Assembly (NCBI GenBank): GCA_014239505.1
Contig: JAAZYT010000063.1
Span: forward strand, 1 to 5,933
DNA: 5,933 nucleotides
Source: Fidelibacterota bacterium
GTDB taxonomy: Bacteria; Fidelibacterota; Marinisomatia; Marinisomatales; TCS55
Reading direction: 5' to 3'
Shown here: positions 4,899 to 5,933 of the stretch, piece by piece
Layout: every line of letters begins with the position of its first letter
Numbering within the stretch: position 1 is the stretch's first letter
Made by a program: the position numbers and the translations under genes
Notes under the pieces: generated by a model
What the model was told of the DNA's origin: nothing
The model's database searches: none
The model's input: only the letters and a program-made list of their open reading frames with translations

Positions 4899-5933
4899 CT
4901 ATTTCATAAAGATCATTTTTCTTGTTTTCATAAAATCTCTTGTTTGAAGTTGATACAAATATACTCCCGTACCAACTTTTTCTCCTAAATCATTCGTAGC
5001 ATTCCATTTTAATGTATGCTTTCCTGCCTGAATTCCGCGCATATCAAATGATTTTACCTTTTGTCCTAGCATATTATAAATAGTTAAGCTTACATCGCCA
5101 GAATATGGTAAATCAAAACGAAGCGTTGTAGAAGGATTGAATGGATTTGGGAAATTTTCATAAAGTGCATACTCAGTCGGGATAACATCACTTTCTGTTG
5201 ATAGATATTCATATCGATTAACAAATAATACTCTATCATTTCCACTAACTTTAACTGTATCTATTCCATCCGTAGCATATGCAGAAAAGTAAACTGTTAA
5301 TCTAGGTAATGTTACAAGGTATGGATGTAAAGCGAATGGACCTTCTGCATTCTCTTCATTAGTAAGACTTAAGGAAGTTACAGTCGACTGTCCAAAGGAC
5401 CCTGACAATAAAGTACCGATTTGCCAATTAACTATATAATAAATAGTCTCACTATCAACATCTTCACTCACTGACCATTCTAAAGTATATAATTCTTCAA
5501 GATTTAATGAATCTTGCGTTACATAAATACTATCTGATTCAACAGAAATCCATTCAAATGCAGTTGGTGGATCTTGGACAGGAGTCACTGTTAAATTGAA
5601 TGATGTTGTATCATAACTAAATTGGTCATCTGCTATTATAGTAATTGTTGATTTTCCATTCCAATTAGGATCAGGCAATAAAGTTAAAGAAGAACCTGAA
5701 ATTGTGGATGTAATAAACTTCGAACCTGAAATTATAGATAATGCACCATATATAGTTCCATGGTTTGCTGACCCACTTAGATCTTCTGCAGTAGTTGAGG
5801 TATCGTTTAATCTCCAATAACCCTTTAATTTATCAGAATAAGTATAATCTCCATTACTCTTTGTTAAATCTATAGGGTTTCCATTATTATAAATAGCAAT
5901 CACTGCACTATCAGAAAGGCCATGACTCCAAAC
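4899..5933 (-). CDS. T9SS-sorted LamG/cadherin-like surface protein, N-terminus outside window
   Basis: The frame is open from the window edge (5933) to TAG at 4901-4899, giving 344 residues of the C-terminal end of a larger secreted protein. Numbering from the edge: residues 1-23 (GLSDSAVIAIYNNGNPIDL) are the end of a LamG/concanavalin-A-like domain. Residues 36-64 (GYWRLND, DLSGSANHGTIYGA) look like the beginning of another LamG. Residues 80-124 (LTLLPDPNWNGKSTITI, FNLTVTPVQDPPTAF) match the second half of a cadherin-like/tandem-95 repeat. Residues 125-240 form a beta-rich Ig/Fn3-like segment (LEWSVSEDVDSETIYY). Residues 258-344 are a type A T9SS/FlgD-like sorting domain with ENFPNPFNPSTTLRF, TIYNMLGQKV, GTGVYLYQL and final TRKMIFMK. 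Type IX signals of this type direct transport through the outer membrane and anchoring or release. An adhesive or carbohydrate-binding role is likely but unspecific. The GTG at 5903-5901 is internal, not the start. Confidence 0.88.
   Translation of the reverse strand, partial: VWSHGLSDSAVIAIYNNGNPIDLTKSNGDYTYSDKLKGYWRLNDTSTTAEDLSGSANHGTIYGALSIISGSKFITSTISGSSLTLLPDPNWNGKSTITIIADDQFSYDTTSFNLTVTPVQDPPTAFEWISVESDSIYVTQDSLNLEELYTLEWSVSEDVDSETIYYIVNWQIGTLLSGSFGQSTVTSLSLTNEENAEGPFALHPYLVTLPRLTVYFSAYATDGIDTVKVSGNDRVLFVNRYEYLSTESDVIPTEYALYENFPNPFNPSTTLRFDLPYSGDVSLTIYNMLGQKVKSFDMRGIQAGKHTLKWNATNDLGEKVGTGVYLYQLQTRDFMKTRKMIFMK

Noticed and set aside
5901..5903. GTG as start of the T9SS protein gene
   Set aside because: The frame continues upstream to the window edge and encodes LamG-like residues (GLSDSAV) before this codon, so the gene is partial.

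Overview
This is an AT-rich (roughly 30% GC by eye), compact bacterial chromosome segment with no plasmid, phage, IS or CRISPR signature. The C-terminal region of the last gene is a PNPFNPST-type sorting domain of type IX secretion (T9SS), behind LamG-like and cadherin-like modules. Few starts have a clear Shine-Dalgarno. The tyrosyl-tRNA synthetase is of the 'DPSRPDLHVGH' subfamily. Together these suggest a marine lineage of the Fibrobacterota-Chlorobiota-Bacteroidota (FCB) side, most likely Candidatus Marinimicrobia (SAR406). That assignment is inference from style; a Bacteroidota or Ignavibacteria relative is not excluded.

Layout. Positions 1-1261 (minus strand): smpB followed by tyrS, overlapping by 4 bp (ATGA) and so probably translationally coupled; tyrS runs off the left edge. 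Positions 1262-1360: a divergent control region with an 8-bp inverted repeat in the smpB leader and a 10-bp palindrome. Positions 1361-2707 (plus): a tight pair, a small GIY-YIG domain protein that lacks the catalytic arginine, then a glycosyltransferase of the DUF3524/GTDC1 family, homologous to the eukaryotic enzyme that mannosylates queuosine in tRNA. Positions 2708-3299 (plus): a small heat shock protein (Hsp20) with a near-consensus sigma-54 promoter and two matching 13-bp palindromes upstream. Positions 3303-3800 (minus): an NADPH-dependent FMN reductase-family flavoprotein, convergent with hsp20 and separated from it by 3 bp; a 21-bp palindrome contains both stop codons. Positions 3905-4858 (plus): a cystathionine beta-synthase that consists only of the catalytic core. 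Positions 4899-5933 (minus): the C-terminal part of a large T9SS-exported LamG/cadherin-like surface protein, open at the right edge. A 16-bp perfect-stem terminator separates it from cbs.

Functional themes. The left half is about translation: ribosome rescue (SmpB), tRNA charging (TyrRS) and a probable tRNA-modifying glycosyltransferase. The right half is stress and sulfur/redox metabolism (Hsp20, flavin reductase, CBS) plus one exported adhesin-like protein. I see no single multi-gene novel system. The best leads are the sigma-54-like control region of hsp20, the bacterial homologue of the queuosine mannosyltransferase with its unusual GIY-YIG partner, and the core-only CBS. No gene-free stretch exceeds 300 bases; the largest gap (2708-2864) is filled by the hsp20 control region.
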